A stretch of 64,000 nucleotides of DNA from Cytobacillus firmus (GCF_023657595.1 NZ_CP098323.1:3000001-3064000), one strand, 5' to 3'. Positions 9,410 to 17,664 are shown, counted from the stretch's first letter. Program-made: numbers and translations. The notes: a model not told the origin generated them from the letters alone.

Positions 9410-9905
9410 TTAGTCGGGGTTCTGACTCAAATACTGTGATTTTTGCTTTCTGTGTCCGAAGTTGGGTCAGGTTCTGACTCAGACACTCCGTTTTCTGCTT
9501 TCTGTGTCCGAAGTTAGGTCAGGTTCTGACTCAGACACTCCGTTTTCTGCTTTCTGTGTCCGAAGTTGGGCCGGGTTCTGACTCAGACACTCCGTTTTCT
9601 GCTTTCTGTGTCCGAAGTTGGGTCAGGTTCTGACTCAGACACTCCGTTTTCTGCTTCCTGTGTCCGAAGTTGCTCCGGGTTCTGACTCAGATCCTGCGAT
9701 TTCTGCTTCCTGTGTCCGAAGTTACTCCAGCTTCTGACTCAAATCCCTGGTTTCCGGCGTTCTCTGTCCTAAGTTGGGGCGGGTTCCGACTCAGACACTC
9801 CGTTTTCTACTTTCTCTGTCCGAAGTTGCTCCGGGTTCTGACTCAGATTTCTGGTTTAAGTCTTTATTTATCCAAAGCTGCTCCTTACTCCACGCCCGAC
9901 CCCAA
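9410..9905. repeat. 52-bp tandem repeat array 1 (about 9.5 units)
   Basis: TTCTGACTC (one unit TTCCGACTC) recurs at 9420, 9472, 9524, 9576, 9628, 9680, 9732, 9784 and 9836: exactly 52 bases each time, with a decayed tenth copy near 9888. Each unit also holds TTTCTGTGTCCGAAG. Units differ mainly in the segment after GACTC. Since 52 is not a multiple of three, the array does not encode a simple in-frame protein repeat. The same unit recurs at 20085-20580. This array fills the gap between 9335 and 9920; I see no gene in it. Confidence 0.95.
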
Positions 9906-9920
9906 CTGACCCCCGCCATC

Positions 9921-10883
9921 CTAAACAGTCTGCCGCTCAATCAGCTTCACCGATATTTCCACATGAGTACGGCTTTCACTATCTATCGCTTGAAGCATCA
10001 GCTTTTTTCCCATTTCCACCAGAGGGATTTCAAGTGTGGTGATGTGCATGATTTTGGCTATCGGCTGGTTATCAAACCCCATAATCGCGAGATCCCCGGG
10101 AATGCGAATCCCTTTTTCCCTGCAGGATGTGACGATTCCGGCAGCAGCAAAATCACTTGTTACCAGCAGTGCACTTGGGGGATTATCCATGTTCAATAAC
10201 CGCTGGACCACTTCCTCGCCATGCTCAAAATTCAGACACTCATAAAAGATATAGTCTTCATTATAAGACTCCCCAATCCGCCTTACAAAATCTTCGTAGG
10301 CTTTTCCGCGCTGCCTGCTGTTGGCGCCGGACCTTCTTCCTATGCAATATCCTATTTTCTGATGGCCTTTATTATGTAAATACTCTAAAGCATTAGTGAA
10401 TGTCTTATAATGATCGATAAAGGTTGAGGACACATCCTGATTCCTTGCATCCTCACAAAGGACGATGGGGCCATACTCGGTAAACTGGCTGATGACCTCC
10501 CAGCCGCAGATTCTTGAACAAATGATTAAGGAATCAATTTGCTTATGCTGCAGCATTTTCAGAGCCTCAATTTCCCTCTCTTCCTCGTAATTCGTCTGAA
10601 AAAGAACTAGTTTATAGTTGTTTTTCATGGCTTCATTGGCAATCCCTTCTACCAGCAGACCGAAATAAGGATGATTGGTAAAAGGAACAACCACTCCAAT
10701 AAGAAGGGTCTCCCCTTTGCTCAAATGAACAGCATTGATATTCCGCTGATAATTAAATTCCTCCATCGCCTGCAGTACCGCTTCCCTCTTATCCTCCCTC
10801 ACATAGGGATGATTATTGAGCACCCTCGAAACGGTTGTTACTGACACTCCCGCTCTTTTAGCGATATCTTTAATATTTGCCAT
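9921..10883 (-). CDS. LacI-family transcriptional regulator
   Basis: 320 residues from the ATG at 10883 (AGGTGG just upstream); an in-frame GTG at 10904 would add seven residues but lacks a ribosome-binding site. The N-terminal helix-turn-helix IKDIAKRAGVSVTTVSRVLN is followed by the hinge and a periplasmic-binding-like sensor domain (LLIGVVVPF..., ALLVTSDFAAAGI, DLAIMGFDNQP). Such proteins repress sugar or nucleoside uptake genes until their ligand binds. No obvious target operon is adjacent. A LacI-type operator lies 34 bases upstream, pointing to autoregulation. Confidence 0.9.
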   Translation of the reverse strand: MANIKDIAKRAGVSVTTVSRVLNNHPYVREDKREAVLQAMEEFNYQRNINAVHLSKGETLLIGVVVPFTNHPYFGLLVEGIANEAMKNNYKLVLFQTNYEEEREIEALKMLQHKQIDSLIICSRICGWEVISQFTEYGPIVLCEDARNQDVSSTFIDHYKTFTNALEYLHNKGHQKIGYCIGRRSGANSRQRGKAYEDFVRRIGESYNEDYIFYECLNFEHGEEVVQRLLNMDNPPSALLVTSDFAAAGIVTSCREKGIRIPGDLAIMGFDNQPIAKIMHITTLEIPLVEMGKKLMLQAIDSESRTHVEISVKLIERQTV

Positions 10884-10916
10884 AAACCCACCTGTTTTTT
10901 TCACGTTTTTTCTTGC

Positions 10917-10934
10917 TATGAAATGCGTTTCATA
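10917..10934. promoter_or_regulatory. LacI-family operator, probable autoregulatory site
   Basis: TATGAAATGCGTTTCATA is an 18-base palindrome with eight of nine pairs matching around a central GC, the shape of LacI/GalR operators. It sits between the regulator gene and the divergent small ORF at 10973, so it could control both. Confidence 0.7.
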
Positions 10935-10972
10935 AATTAAGCTTTTCTTAACAACTAAAGGAGGTTTCCTTC

Positions 10973-11137
10973 ATGTTCATTCTATCTGGAATATTCTATC
11001 TGGTTTTATTATGCAGTTCTATTCTTGCCCTGTCATCTATTCCTATTTCTCTCTATCCGAAAAAGAAAGCAAACAAGAACACTTATGCAAAAGATTACTA
11101 CAGCTCTTTATTTGATGTCTACGGGGATGACGCATAA
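10973..11137 (+). CDS. small membrane protein, 54 residues
   Basis: ATG preceded by a very strong AAAGGAGG. The product begins MFILSGIFYLVLLCSSILAL, a single membrane helix (residues 3-22), followed by a Lys/Asn-rich stretch and a tail ending in DVYGDDA. It is divergent from the LacI-type regulator, with the operator between them, so it may be that regulator's target. I recognise no family. The ribosome-binding site, hydrophobic start and charged tail make it a plausible real gene despite its length. Confidence 0.6.
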   Translation: MFILSGIFYLVLLCSSILALSSIPISLYPKKKANKNTYAKDYYSSLFDVYGDDA

Positions 11138-11216
11138 CCGGCAAAATACCACCCTCCCATTTTTTAAAATTTCCGTGTATAGTAGCATGTATCCCAACCC
11201 GAAAGGAAGACATGCT

Positions 11217-11459
11217 ATGTTTATTAAAATAACAAAAGAGCAGCAGCAAAAGATGATAGAGGACATCCAGATTTTCTTTTCCGAGGAGAGAGATGAAGAT
11301 CTATCTGAGTTCTCTGCGGAAAGAGTATTGGATTTTGTTAAGGAGTCTTTGGCCCCGCATTTCTACAATGCAGCAATCGCTGATGTAAAGCATGTGGTGG
11401 AACAGCAATATGCTTCAATGGAGGATGAAATCCTGACGCTCGAGCGTCCCATAAAGTAG
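11217..11459 (+). CDS. DUF2164 family protein
   Basis: 80 residues. The longer open frame starts at 11025, but the ATG at 11217 follows GAAAGGAAGACATGCT and gives the family length. The sequence (KITKEQQQKMIEDIQIFFSE, ERVLDFVKESLAPHFYNAAI) fits the DUF2164 pattern, in which an acidic helical N-terminus precedes the LLDF...PxxYNxAI motif. Function unknown. It shares direction with the small membrane protein upstream but has its own ribosome-binding site and an 80-base gap. Confidence 0.75.
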   Translation: MFIKITKEQQQKMIEDIQIFFSEERDEDLSEFSAERVLDFVKESLAPHFYNAAIADVKHVVEQQYASMEDEILTLERPIK

Positions 11460-11628
11460 ATTTCAGCAAAGGAATCACCTATTCATGGGTGATTCTATTT
11501 CATTTAGCAGAAACAATCATGTAAATAAACTTTAATACTATGTTATCCTCCTGTCATTTTTCTGAAAGTGATCAGTGATATGATTATTTTGACTGCTGTA
11601 TAGATTTTATAGAGAGCGAGCAAGAAAA

Positions 11629-12117
11629 ATGAACATTACTGATGCTGTAGGGCAATTGCATAAATCTGGAATAAAGGCGAATAGTGAAGACGTTGAGCGC
11701 TGGATTGAAGAAGGAAAAATAAAAGCGGAACGAAGCGCGAGGAGGCAAGTCAGCTACTCCATAAAGATGAAGGATCTCGCTGATTTCATCATTCAGGAAA
11801 AAGAAGTGCTGTATCGCCAAAAGCTCGAAGGAGTCCTGCTTCAGGTTAAAGACCTGAAAGGGCAAATCGAAATCCTGAATACCCGTGTCCAAATAGAGGA
11901 ATCAAAGGTGAAATCCTTGAAGAAAATGATTCAGGCACAAAAACTGATTGTTGATGAAGAAATTAAGCCGGCAAAGCTTTTGGACCTGAAGCCTGATGAG
12001 GATCTGCAAATAGTCAGAAAAGAATTCAAAAAGCTATTAAAAGCCCTCCATCCAGACCGCGGTGGAGATGAAAGACTTTTCAAGGTGTTTAATGAACATT
12101 ATAAAAACATCTTTTAA
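11629..12117 (+). CDS. J-domain-like protein with N-terminal helix-turn-helix-like region
   Basis: 162 residues. Residues 1-50 look like a MerR/excisionase-type winged helix (ITDAVGQLHKSG..., DVERWIEEGKIKAERS). A coiled coil follows (about 55-112), and then a short C-terminal J-domain with HPDRGGD, the DnaK-contacting HPD at 141-143. J-domains stimulate Hsp70 ATPase, so the protein may deliver a DNA-linked or other client to DnaK; that is inference. The ribosome-binding site is poor. Its stop overlaps the stop of the convergent acetyltransferase gene within TTAA. Confidence 0.75.
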   Translation: MNITDAVGQLHKSGIKANSEDVERWIEEGKIKAERSARRQVSYSIKMKDLADFIIQEKEVLYRQKLEGVLLQVKDLKGQIEILNTRVQIEESKVKSLKKMIQAQKLIVDEEIKPAKLLDLKPDEDLQIVRKEFKKLLKALHPDRGGDERLFKVFNEHYKNIF

Positions 12118-12623
12118 CCATTGGAAATCGAGTATACATACATCTTATTTCCCGCTTTATGGAAGGTTTTTTCCTTTTTCATGCCCGCTTTCTCTGCAAC
12201 ACGGATAGATGCAAGATTATGGACGTTAATAATGGAAACCAGCTTCCTGTAGTTTAAGCTGGTGAACCCATACTCTTTACAGGCTAGTGCCGCTTCCGTG
12301 GCATAGCCTTTTCCCCATTCACGCCTGGCAAACAAGTAGCCGATTTCCATTTCAGTAACTGCGCCTGTATCCTGCGGGGTAATCCCGCACTGCCCCAAAA
12401 ACCTGCCTGAAGCTTTCTCTTCCGCAATCCAAAGGCCGACCCCATATGTCCGATAATTACGCAGCGTCCAGCTGATCCAATCTTCAGCCTGCTCTTTTGT
12501 TTTTGTGGAGCGATAAAATCTCATGGCCACCGGGTCTGAAAAGATTTCCATCAAAAAAGGCAGATCAGTTCTTTTCATTTTTCTTAAAATCAATCTGTCT
12601 GTTTTTAAGACAGTACTGGTCAC
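12114..12623 (-). CDS. GNAT N-acetyltransferase
   Basis: 169 residues from a GTG at 12623 placed after GGAAGGGGG. The longer frame (to 12677) would overlap the methyltransferase gene and lacks a site. TVLKTDRLILRKMKRTDLPF is the RimJ/RimL-type opening; REWGKGYATEAALAC is the acetyl-CoA loop and NLASIRVAEKAGM the C-terminal motif. Substrate unknown. It lies 16 bases downstream of the methyltransferase stop on the same strand, so the pair probably forms an operon. Confidence 0.85.
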   Translation of the reverse strand: MTSTVLKTDRLILRKMKRTDLPFLMEIFSDPVAMRFYRSTKTKEQAEDWISWTLRNYRTYGVGLWIAEEKASGRFLGQCGITPQDTGAVTEMEIGYLFARREWGKGYATEAALACKEYGFTSLNYRKLVSIINVHNLASIRVAEKAGMKKEKTFHKAGNKMYVYSISNG

Positions 12624-12639
12624 TCTTATCCCCCTTCCA

Positions 12640-13380
12640 TTATTTCGCACATTCATAAACCGGAAAAGATTGTCCATCTACATATCCATCTCTAACTTCA
12701 TGAACTGCGATTTTATTAAATCCGCTGCTTTTGAGCACTTTCTCGAATTCACCCGGTTCATAGAGCCGTATAGGAAAGTCCATCATCTCTGTTTTTTCCG
12801 TGATCCCCTTTCGAATGGCTTCATACTTCAGCTTGATCTGAAGGATTTTCGTTTCTTCCTCATATGCTATTTTTCTGTATTCTATAATGGACTGTCCGCC
12901 AAACTCTTTCCTGTTCGTTTCCGCCCATTCGGAAACCTCTTCTATCTCATGGTCTTTTTCCACAATAGTGAGTAACATTTTTCCTTTTTCATTGAGGGCA
13001 TTCTTAAGATTCTTAAGACTTTTATGTACCAGGGAATCAGGCAAAAGCGAAAAAGAACCATAAGGAATCATAATTAAATCATATTGTTTTTCACTTTTAA
13101 ATTCTTCTATTTTCTCTAGAAATATAGCGGGCTTTAAGTTTAATGCAACAGCTTTTTCCCTGCACACCTTCAGCATGTCTTCTGAGATATCAAAGCCATC
13201 GACCTCAATTCCATTCTGCATGAAAGGAATGAGCATTCGGCCATTGCCGCACATCGGCTCCAATACTTTCATTTCACGGTCTTTTATATATGACAGGTAG
13301 AAACTCAATTCTGCACCTTCAGCCATTGATTTATCACTTTCATACATTTTTGCGCAAAGTTCACCGTAATAGGCAATCAT
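12640..13380 (-). CDS. class I SAM-dependent methyltransferase
   Basis: 246 residues from the ATG at 13380, which follows GGGGGATATGG. The much longer open frame upstream is a shadow of the divergent MFS gene. Motif I reads VLEPMCGNGRMLIP (binding S-adenosylmethionine), motif II VDGFDISEDML, and a later MIPYGSFSLLPD serves as the post-motif. Small methyltransferases of this kind modify metabolites or antibiotics; the acceptor is unknown. Operon partner of the downstream acetyltransferase. Confidence 0.85.
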   Translation of the reverse strand: MIAYYGELCAKMYESDKSMAEGAELSFYLSYIKDREMKVLEPMCGNGRMLIPFMQNGIEVDGFDISEDMLKVCREKAVALNLKPAIFLEKIEEFKSEKQYDLIMIPYGSFSLLPDSLVHKSLKNLKNALNEKGKMLLTIVEKDHEIEEVSEWAETNRKEFGGQSIIEYRKIAYEEETKILQIKLKYEAIRKGITEKTEMMDFPIRLYEPGEFEKVLKSSGFNKIAVHEVRDGYVDGQSFPVYECAK

Positions 13381-13534
13381 CCATATCCCCCTGCTTTCGC
13401 TTTCTATGTCACACTTATTCAACATCACTATGAGAATATCCTTTTTAGCATAAATCTGAAATTTCGTATTGCGAATTAAATTCAAAATCTTTAAAATAAA
13501 ACAGAAACCATTTTTGAAAACCAGGGAGACACAC

Positions 13535-14755
13535 ATGAACCGCAAAATTTTTCTGTATGTAAAAGCCTTTTCTGATCTGGGCACGTTCATGGACTTGATT
13601 GCCATTAATGTGCTCATGTATGTGGCCACCGGAAGCTCTGCCTGGCTTGCTGCCACAATGGCCTTCAGGACACTTGGGGGCGTTTTATCCAGCCTTTTCT
13701 CAGGGATTCTCGCCGACCGATATGACCGGCGGAAAATAATGATTTGGACGGATGTTTTCCGGGCCGTTATCATTCTATGCTTAATTCCGTTTCCCAACCC
13801 CATCATGATTCTCATTGTCTGCTTCTTTATTGGTTTGACGTCTAGCTTTTTTGCGGTAAGCTACAGCGCAGAAATTCCACAGATTTTTGGGCAGGATAAA
13901 GTGCTGGAGACAAATGCTTTAATTTCCAGGCTAACGTCTGTCAGCCTGGTGTTTGGCTTTATCGGGGCTGGAGTCATCACTGATTTCCTTGGCTATGAGG
14001 TCACTTTAATCCTTGATGCCGCCACCTACGTTATTTCGGCACTGGTTTTGGTAAAAATGAAGTGGCAAACATCTGAACCGGCCTTGAAAGAAGGAATCAG
14101 CAGCGGCTTTAAGGAAAAGCTGGCCGGGATGGGCCGGGATTTGAAGGAAGTTTATTCATTTATCTTACTTAAACCAATGCTGCTGCTTGTCAATATTGTC
14201 TTTCTTATCGGGGCATTTGCAGGAGCTTCGCATAATTTAGGGATTCCGCTGCTGGCAGAAGAGATCGACAGCAGCAAACAAAGCTTCTATTACGGCATAA
14301 TATGGGGGGTATGGGGGATCGGTTCCGTACTGGCAACTATCATCCTGCCAAGATTGAAAAGCCTTCAGGGGAACCGCCTTTATTTTGCCTGCTTCACAGC
14401 AGCCATGCTAATGTCCGCAGGATTTATCATCTTCCTGTCCAATACGGTCTTAGCTGTCATTCTGCCGTTTGCCTTTTTAACCGGTATTTTTGATGCGTGC
14501 TTCACGACTCTGCATACCACCATCCTGCAAAAGACAGACAACCACATCAGAGGCAGGATTTTTGGAGTCGGCATGCTTTTAAAATCATTGGGTTTTGCCC
14601 TAGGGTTTGTTGCCGCGCCGCTTTTACTTGAAGTTTTATCGTTGGCTAAAATGGTCTGGGTTTTTCATGGGACCTTAATTTCCGCAAGTATTTTCGTCCT
14701 CATTTTTGCTGCAGGGATGCAGAAAAAGGGGAAGAGATTGAGTCAAAGTGCTTAA
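13535..14755 (+). CDS. MFS transporter (macrolide/drug-efflux-like)
   Basis: 406 residues. ATG at 13535 after AGGGAGACACAC; the extra 22 residues of the longer frame are not needed. Twelve membrane segments, with the A-like motif GILADRYDRRK between helices 2 and 3 and its second-half echo near NHIRGRIFGVGM. The overall look is of the MefA/YfiS-type drug-efflux branch of the major facilitator superfamily, exporting a compound against H+. Divergent from the methyltransferase gene; a shared terminator follows. Confidence 0.8.
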   Translation: MNRKIFLYVKAFSDLGTFMDLIAINVLMYVATGSSAWLAATMAFRTLGGVLSSLFSGILADRYDRRKIMIWTDVFRAVIILCLIPFPNPIMILIVCFFIGLTSSFFAVSYSAEIPQIFGQDKVLETNALISRLTSVSLVFGFIGAGVITDFLGYEVTLILDAATYVISALVLVKMKWQTSEPALKEGISSGFKEKLAGMGRDLKEVYSFILLKPMLLLVNIVFLIGAFAGASHNLGIPLLAEEIDSSKQSFYYGIIWGVWGIGSVLATIILPRLKSLQGNRLYFACFTAAMLMSAGFIIFLSNTVLAVILPFAFLTGIFDACFTTLHTTILQKTDNHIRGRIFGVGMLLKSLGFALGFVAAPLLLEVLSLAKMVWVFHGTLISASIFVLIFAAGMQKKGKRLSQSA

Positions 14756-14758
14756 AAA

Positions 14759-14788
14759 TAGCCCAGTTCATGAACTGGGCTCATTTTA
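14759..14788. terminator. bidirectional intrinsic terminator
   Basis: Perfect stem AGCCCAGTTCA/TGAACTGGGCT flanked by A- and T-rich tails, between convergent genes ending at 14755 and 14786. Confidence 0.85.
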
Positions 14789-15112
14789 TTGACGAGGTGC
14801 AAACAGGATGACAGATGCCCCTATTAGGCAAATCCCTGCACCAAGCCAATCATAAAAATCAGGTGTTTTTTTATCTATGCCCCATCCCCATAAAATGGAC
14901 AGAATGATAAACACACCTCCATATGCAGCATACACTCTTCCAAAAGACGGGAAGGCCTGGAATGCTGCAATAACACCGTATAATGCCAGAATCAATCCGC
15001 CCGCGATTCCCCATGAAAGAGGCTTTCCTTCGCGTATCCATTGCCAGATTAAATACCCTCCGCCAATTTCGGCTAAACCGGCCAGTATAAATAAAATAAT
15101 AGCCTGAAACAT
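14786..15112 (-). CDS. ynfA: YnfA/UPF0060 family membrane protein
   Basis: 108 residues, exactly the family length, from the ATG at 15112 after GGAGTGAAAAG; the open frame extends further upstream without a site. Four membrane helices, with the conserved [26 protein letters not shown] and [12 protein letters not shown] segments of YnfA. Related to small multidrug-resistance proteins by fold, but the transport role is unproven in Bacillus. It follows the MOSC gene on the same strand with a 41-base gap. Confidence 0.9.
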   Translation of the reverse strand: MFQAIILFILAGLAEIGGGYLIWQWIREGKPLSWGIAGGLILALYGVIAAFQAFPSFGRVYAAYGGVFIILSILWGWGIDKKTPDFYDWLGAGICLIGASVILFAPRQ

Positions 15113-15153
15113 CTTTTCACTCCCGGAAACATTTGTTTCTAGTTTACATGTTC

Positions 15154-15879
15154 TCACTCAAAAAGGTAAACCTTATCCCCTGATGCGATCTCACCTGTTT
15201 TCAGGACAGAGCAATACACACCGAAGTGATTATTCCTTTTACTGATCACCTTTTTATGGAGGCTTGGATCCCTTTCCCCGCTTTCAGGATCTACTGTAAT
15301 AATCATGCATCGTTCACAATGCCGCTTAACTTTCAGCTCCACATTTCCTATCTTCATCGTCTTCCCAAACCACTGTTCCTCCATAAAGGGTTCATTTTTC
15401 ACTAGGGAAATCATAAGATTCGGACGAAACCGCTGGAAGTCCAGCTTCTCTTTTCCCCATAGCTCTTTCATTTTCTTTAGGGAAGTATTTGTTATCACTA
15501 AAATATTCTCTTCTTCAATTGCCCCTTCTGGAACATGTATAGGACTGTACTGCACCGGATTAATTTTTGCGGAAGAATGTTCTTCTATTTCTTTAATCAA
15601 TTGTTCATCATCCCAGGGGACCTGTTTTCCGTCCGGAGCTGTAATTCTAACAGGCGGATATTTGTCCTTATTTTCCTCACCCATAAACTCAGCTTTATAC
15701 CGCACCATTTCCGGAAATTGAGTAATCGTCAAGTATTTACCTGGCCTGGACTCATCCAGATAGGCATGACTGCGATCCCCATACAGTCCATAATTCATTA
15801 CATTCGTTTTATTCACGCTTTCCCCATGAAAGCTTTTCACCGGATAACGGACAATCTCCCTTATATGTCCAATCAGCAT
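15154..15879 (-). CDS. MOSC domain protein (mARC/YcbX-like)
   Basis: 241 residues from the ATG at 15879 after GGGGGAG. An N-terminal MOSC_N beta barrel ([17 protein letters not shown]..., [12 protein letters not shown]) is followed by the MOSC domain (about 100-240), with RPNLMIS, the cysteine-bearing [13 protein letters not shown] and [16 protein letters not shown] proteins bind molybdenum cofactor through a conserved cysteine and reduce N-hydroxylated compounds or carry sulfur. Which cysteine binds the cofactor cannot be told by eye. A dispersed palindrome lies just upstream. Confidence 0.85.
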   Translation of the reverse strand: MLIGHIREIVRYPVKSFHGESVNKTNVMNYGLYGDRSHAYLDESRPGKYLTITQFPEMVRYKAEFMGEENKDKYPPVRITAPDGKQVPWDDEQLIKEIEEHSSAKINPVQYSPIHVPEGAIEEENILVITNTSLKKMKELWGKEKLDFQRFRPNLMISLVKNEPFMEEQWFGKTMKIGNVELKVKRHCERCMIITVDPESGERDPSLHKKVISKRNNHFGVYCSVLKTGEIASGDKVYLFE

Positions 15880-15904
15880 TTTCACTCCCCCATTCAAGAA
15901 CAAA

Positions 15905-15958
15905 AGCGCAAGCGCCTTGCTCACCCCCGACACCTCGAGGGGGTAGGCGCTGAAGCTA
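15905..15958. repeat. dispersed palindromic element (REP-like)
   Basis: Nested inverted repeat: AGCGCCT (15911-15917) with AGGCGCT (15945-15951), and inside it ACCCCC (15923-15928) with GGGGGT (15939-15944), followed by GAAGCTAGACG. Short GCGCCT...AGGCGCTGAAGCTAGAC palindromes are scattered through many Bacillaceae genomes (recalled, not searched). It lies just before the MOSC gene start. Confidence 0.65.
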
Positions 15959-16019
15959 GACGTAGATAAATTCATCCACAAAGTTATAAACCTATCGCGA
16001 TTTTATAATTCCTAAAAAG

Positions 16020-16056
16020 TAAAAAATCCATGACAGCATTTTCGTCTATCATGGAA
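16020..16056 (-). terminator. intrinsic terminator of the ykvS unit
   Basis: TCCATGA/TCATGGA stem followed on the minus strand by ATTTTTT, a few bases after the small ORF ending at 16063. Confidence 0.75.
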
Positions 16057-16062
16057 ATCCTA

Positions 16063-16176
16063 TTACTGCGGCCGTTTTGTTTGCCGCTTGGCTTTTTCAT
16101 CCCTGTCCAACCTAATAATTTTTTCCCGGACATCTGGAGGTATGGAGACAGAGGTCCGTTTTGATTCAGGTTTCAT
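16063..16176 (-). CDS. small basic protein, 37 residues
   Basis: ATG at 16176 preceded by GGAGGTGCAGG. The product begins MKPESKRTSVSIPPDVREKI and ends in a Lys/Arg-rich tail. The TSVSIPPDVREKI stretch resembles the strand plus helix opening of ribbon-helix-helix proteins, but the second helix is missing. It lies 15 bases after the ykvS-type gene and directly before a terminator, so it is probably the last gene of that transcript. Function unknown. Confidence 0.55.
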   Translation of the reverse strand: MKPESKRTSVSIPPDVREKIIRLDRDEKAKRQTKRPQ

Positions 16177-16191
16177 TCCTGCACCTCCCCA

Positions 16192-16401
16192 TTATTTAAC
16201 GACTTTGTAGCGTTTATGGCTGATCACCGTTTTAATGGGCTCATCCTTTTTCGGATTGACCCCAAGCTCTACAATGACTGAGTTATCCCTGACCACGACT
16301 ACTCTGCCTTTTTTCCCTTTTTCAGATCCGCTTATGATGCTAATCATATCGCCAACATCCGCTTTCTTTCCACTGCTTACCTTATCTGTTTCTTCAGCCA
16401 T
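16192..16401 (-). CDS. ykvS: DUF2187/YkvS family protein
   Basis: 69 residues with a KOW-like beta core: VGDMISIISGSEKGKKGRVV, VIVELGV, KTVISHKRYKVV. AAGGAG lies seven bases before the ATG. This matches the small YkvS/DUF2187 proteins of Bacillus, of unknown function; the KOW-like core suggests nucleic-acid or ribosome contact, which is inference. It is followed closely by the 37-residue ORF and a terminator. Confidence 0.8.
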   Translation of the reverse strand: MAEETDKVSSGKKADVGDMISIISGSEKGKKGRVVVVRDNSVIVELGVNPKKDEPIKTVISHKRYKVVK

Positions 16402-16479
16402 CTCGATTCTCCTTTAAAAATAAATATATTTTTAACTATGTCGCTAGTATTGCCGTTTTGGCGTTCTGCAAAACCCGTT

Positions 16480-16755
16480 TTATTTTCGTGATATTTTATT
16501 AATATGAAGATCCTTCAATAAATTTAAGCCTGCACGGATGATCATCATGATACTTCCAGCAAGGAAAAACGAGATGGAAACCGTCTGGCTGACATCTGTC
16601 AAAAATAGTATACTTCCGATTAAATAAAGAACACCGAGGAGCATGTCATTTACAAATGAAACAGCCTGATATCGCTTTTCAATGACCATTTTGTAGCTGC
16701 CGATCTCAATATGCACATCTTCCTGCTGTTTCCTAACAATATTTTTTATCTTCAT
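16480..16755 (-). CDS. yrhK: YrhK domain protein
   Basis: 91 residues from the ATG at 16755 (GGGGGTG six bases upstream); the longer frame overlaps the preceding gene. An N-terminal VRKQQEDVHIEIGSYKMVIE segment is followed by two membrane helices, FVNDMLLGVLYLIGSILFLT and a second helix ending near IIRAGL. This is the YrhK-type module, a small membrane protein of unknown role. It lies 67 bases downstream of the ZIP transporter gene and may share its transcript. Confidence 0.8.
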   Translation of the reverse strand: MKIKNIVRKQQEDVHIEIGSYKMVIEKRYQAVSFVNDMLLGVLYLIGSILFLTDVSQTVSISFFLAGSIMMIIRAGLNLLKDLHINKISRK

Positions 16756-16822
16756 GAATAACACCCCCTGCTTTGCCTTTTCCACATGAGGTGCCAAACA
16801 TTCATGATTTTTCGAAAAGATG

Positions 16823-17551
16823 TTAAGAAAAATAATCCAGGACCAATGAAGCCAGCAAGCCGATCGCTGCAATAAATCCGGTCACCGGACCGCTGTCCTC
16901 AAAGGCTTCAGGCATCATCGTGGATGCAACCATGGCAATAATCGCACCTCCGGCAAATCCGGCAATCCCTGACAGCACCTCTTCTGAAGCTCCATCCAAA
17001 AATATGTACCCAGCCATTGATGCCATTCCCGAAATGACAAATACCGAACTCCAAAGGAGAATGATTTTCTTTTTTGAGTAACCGCTTTTTTTCATACCTG
17101 AAGTACTTGAAAGCCCCTCAGGAAAGTTGCTGATAAAAATGGCGGTGACTAAAAGAAAGCTGACCGAATCTGCTTCAAGCAGGCTTGTTCCGATCATGAT
17201 CGATTCTGGTATGGCATCCATAATGGTTCCCGCGAAAAGCACAATTCCGCTGCTGGCTGCTGCTTTATGGCCGGACCTTTTCCTGTGCTGTGCCCCTTTT
17301 TTGGAAATCATTATATCGAAGAGGGTAAAGGTAACAGCCCCTGCCATAAATCCAATGCCGGTAGGCAATAACCCGCGGTTATGGACAGACTCCCCAAGAA
17401 GCTCAAATGAGGCTGCACCAATCAGGACACCTGTACCGAATGCCATAATGTACCCGATTAATTTCTTCCGGATGGGCAGAAACATGGCTGCCAATGCCCC
17501 TAGCAGGACCGCTGACCCTGAAACTGCGCCCCAAAATGCAGCATTCCACAC
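16823..17551 (-). CDS. ZIP family divalent-metal transporter
   Basis: 242 residues from a GTG at 17551 (AAGGGAG eight bases upstream). Eight membrane segments. The metal pathway motifs are DAIPESIMIG and NFPEGLSS, the bipartite signature of helices 4 and 5, plus MPEAFE in helix 7; the typical H of HxxPE is replaced by D and N, as in the bacterial ZIP/YdcZ-like branch. Such proteins move Zn2+ or other divalent cations. The intervening loop carries a short basic stretch (KKGAQHRKRSGHK). Confidence 0.8.
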   Translation of the reverse strand: MWNAAFWGAVSGSAVLLGALAAMFLPIRKKLIGYIMAFGTGVLIGAASFELLGESVHNRGLLPTGIGFMAGAVTFTLFDIMISKKGAQHRKRSGHKAAASSGIVLFAGTIMDAIPESIMIGTSLLEADSVSFLLVTAIFISNFPEGLSSTSGMKKSGYSKKKIILLWSSVFVISGMASMAGYIFLDGASEEVLSGIAGFAGGAIIAMVASTMMPEAFEDSGPVTGFIAAIGLLASLVLDYFS

Positions 17552-17629
17552 CAGGACCACTCCCTTCTCGTTGTATTGTTTAATTATTTCCTTTTTGCCC
17601 GCCCTAAAAACCACTATTCAGAATAAGAT

Positions 17630-17661
17630 TAAAAAAGCAGAACCTCGAAGGTTCTGCTTTT
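17630..17661 (-). terminator. intrinsic terminator of the FMN reductase gene
   Basis: AGCAGAACC/GGTTCTGCT stem followed on the minus strand by TTTTTT. Confidence 0.85.
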
Positions 17662-17664
17662 GCT

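Noticed and set aside
9670..10199. Open frames within and beside repeat array 1
   Set aside because: The 52-base period shifts the frame at each unit, no ribosome-binding site is present, and the frames merely lack stops because the unit does.
13381..13815. N-terminal extension of the methyltransferase frame
   Set aside because: It overlaps the divergent MFS gene, and the ATG at 13380 has a clear ribosome-binding site and the family length.
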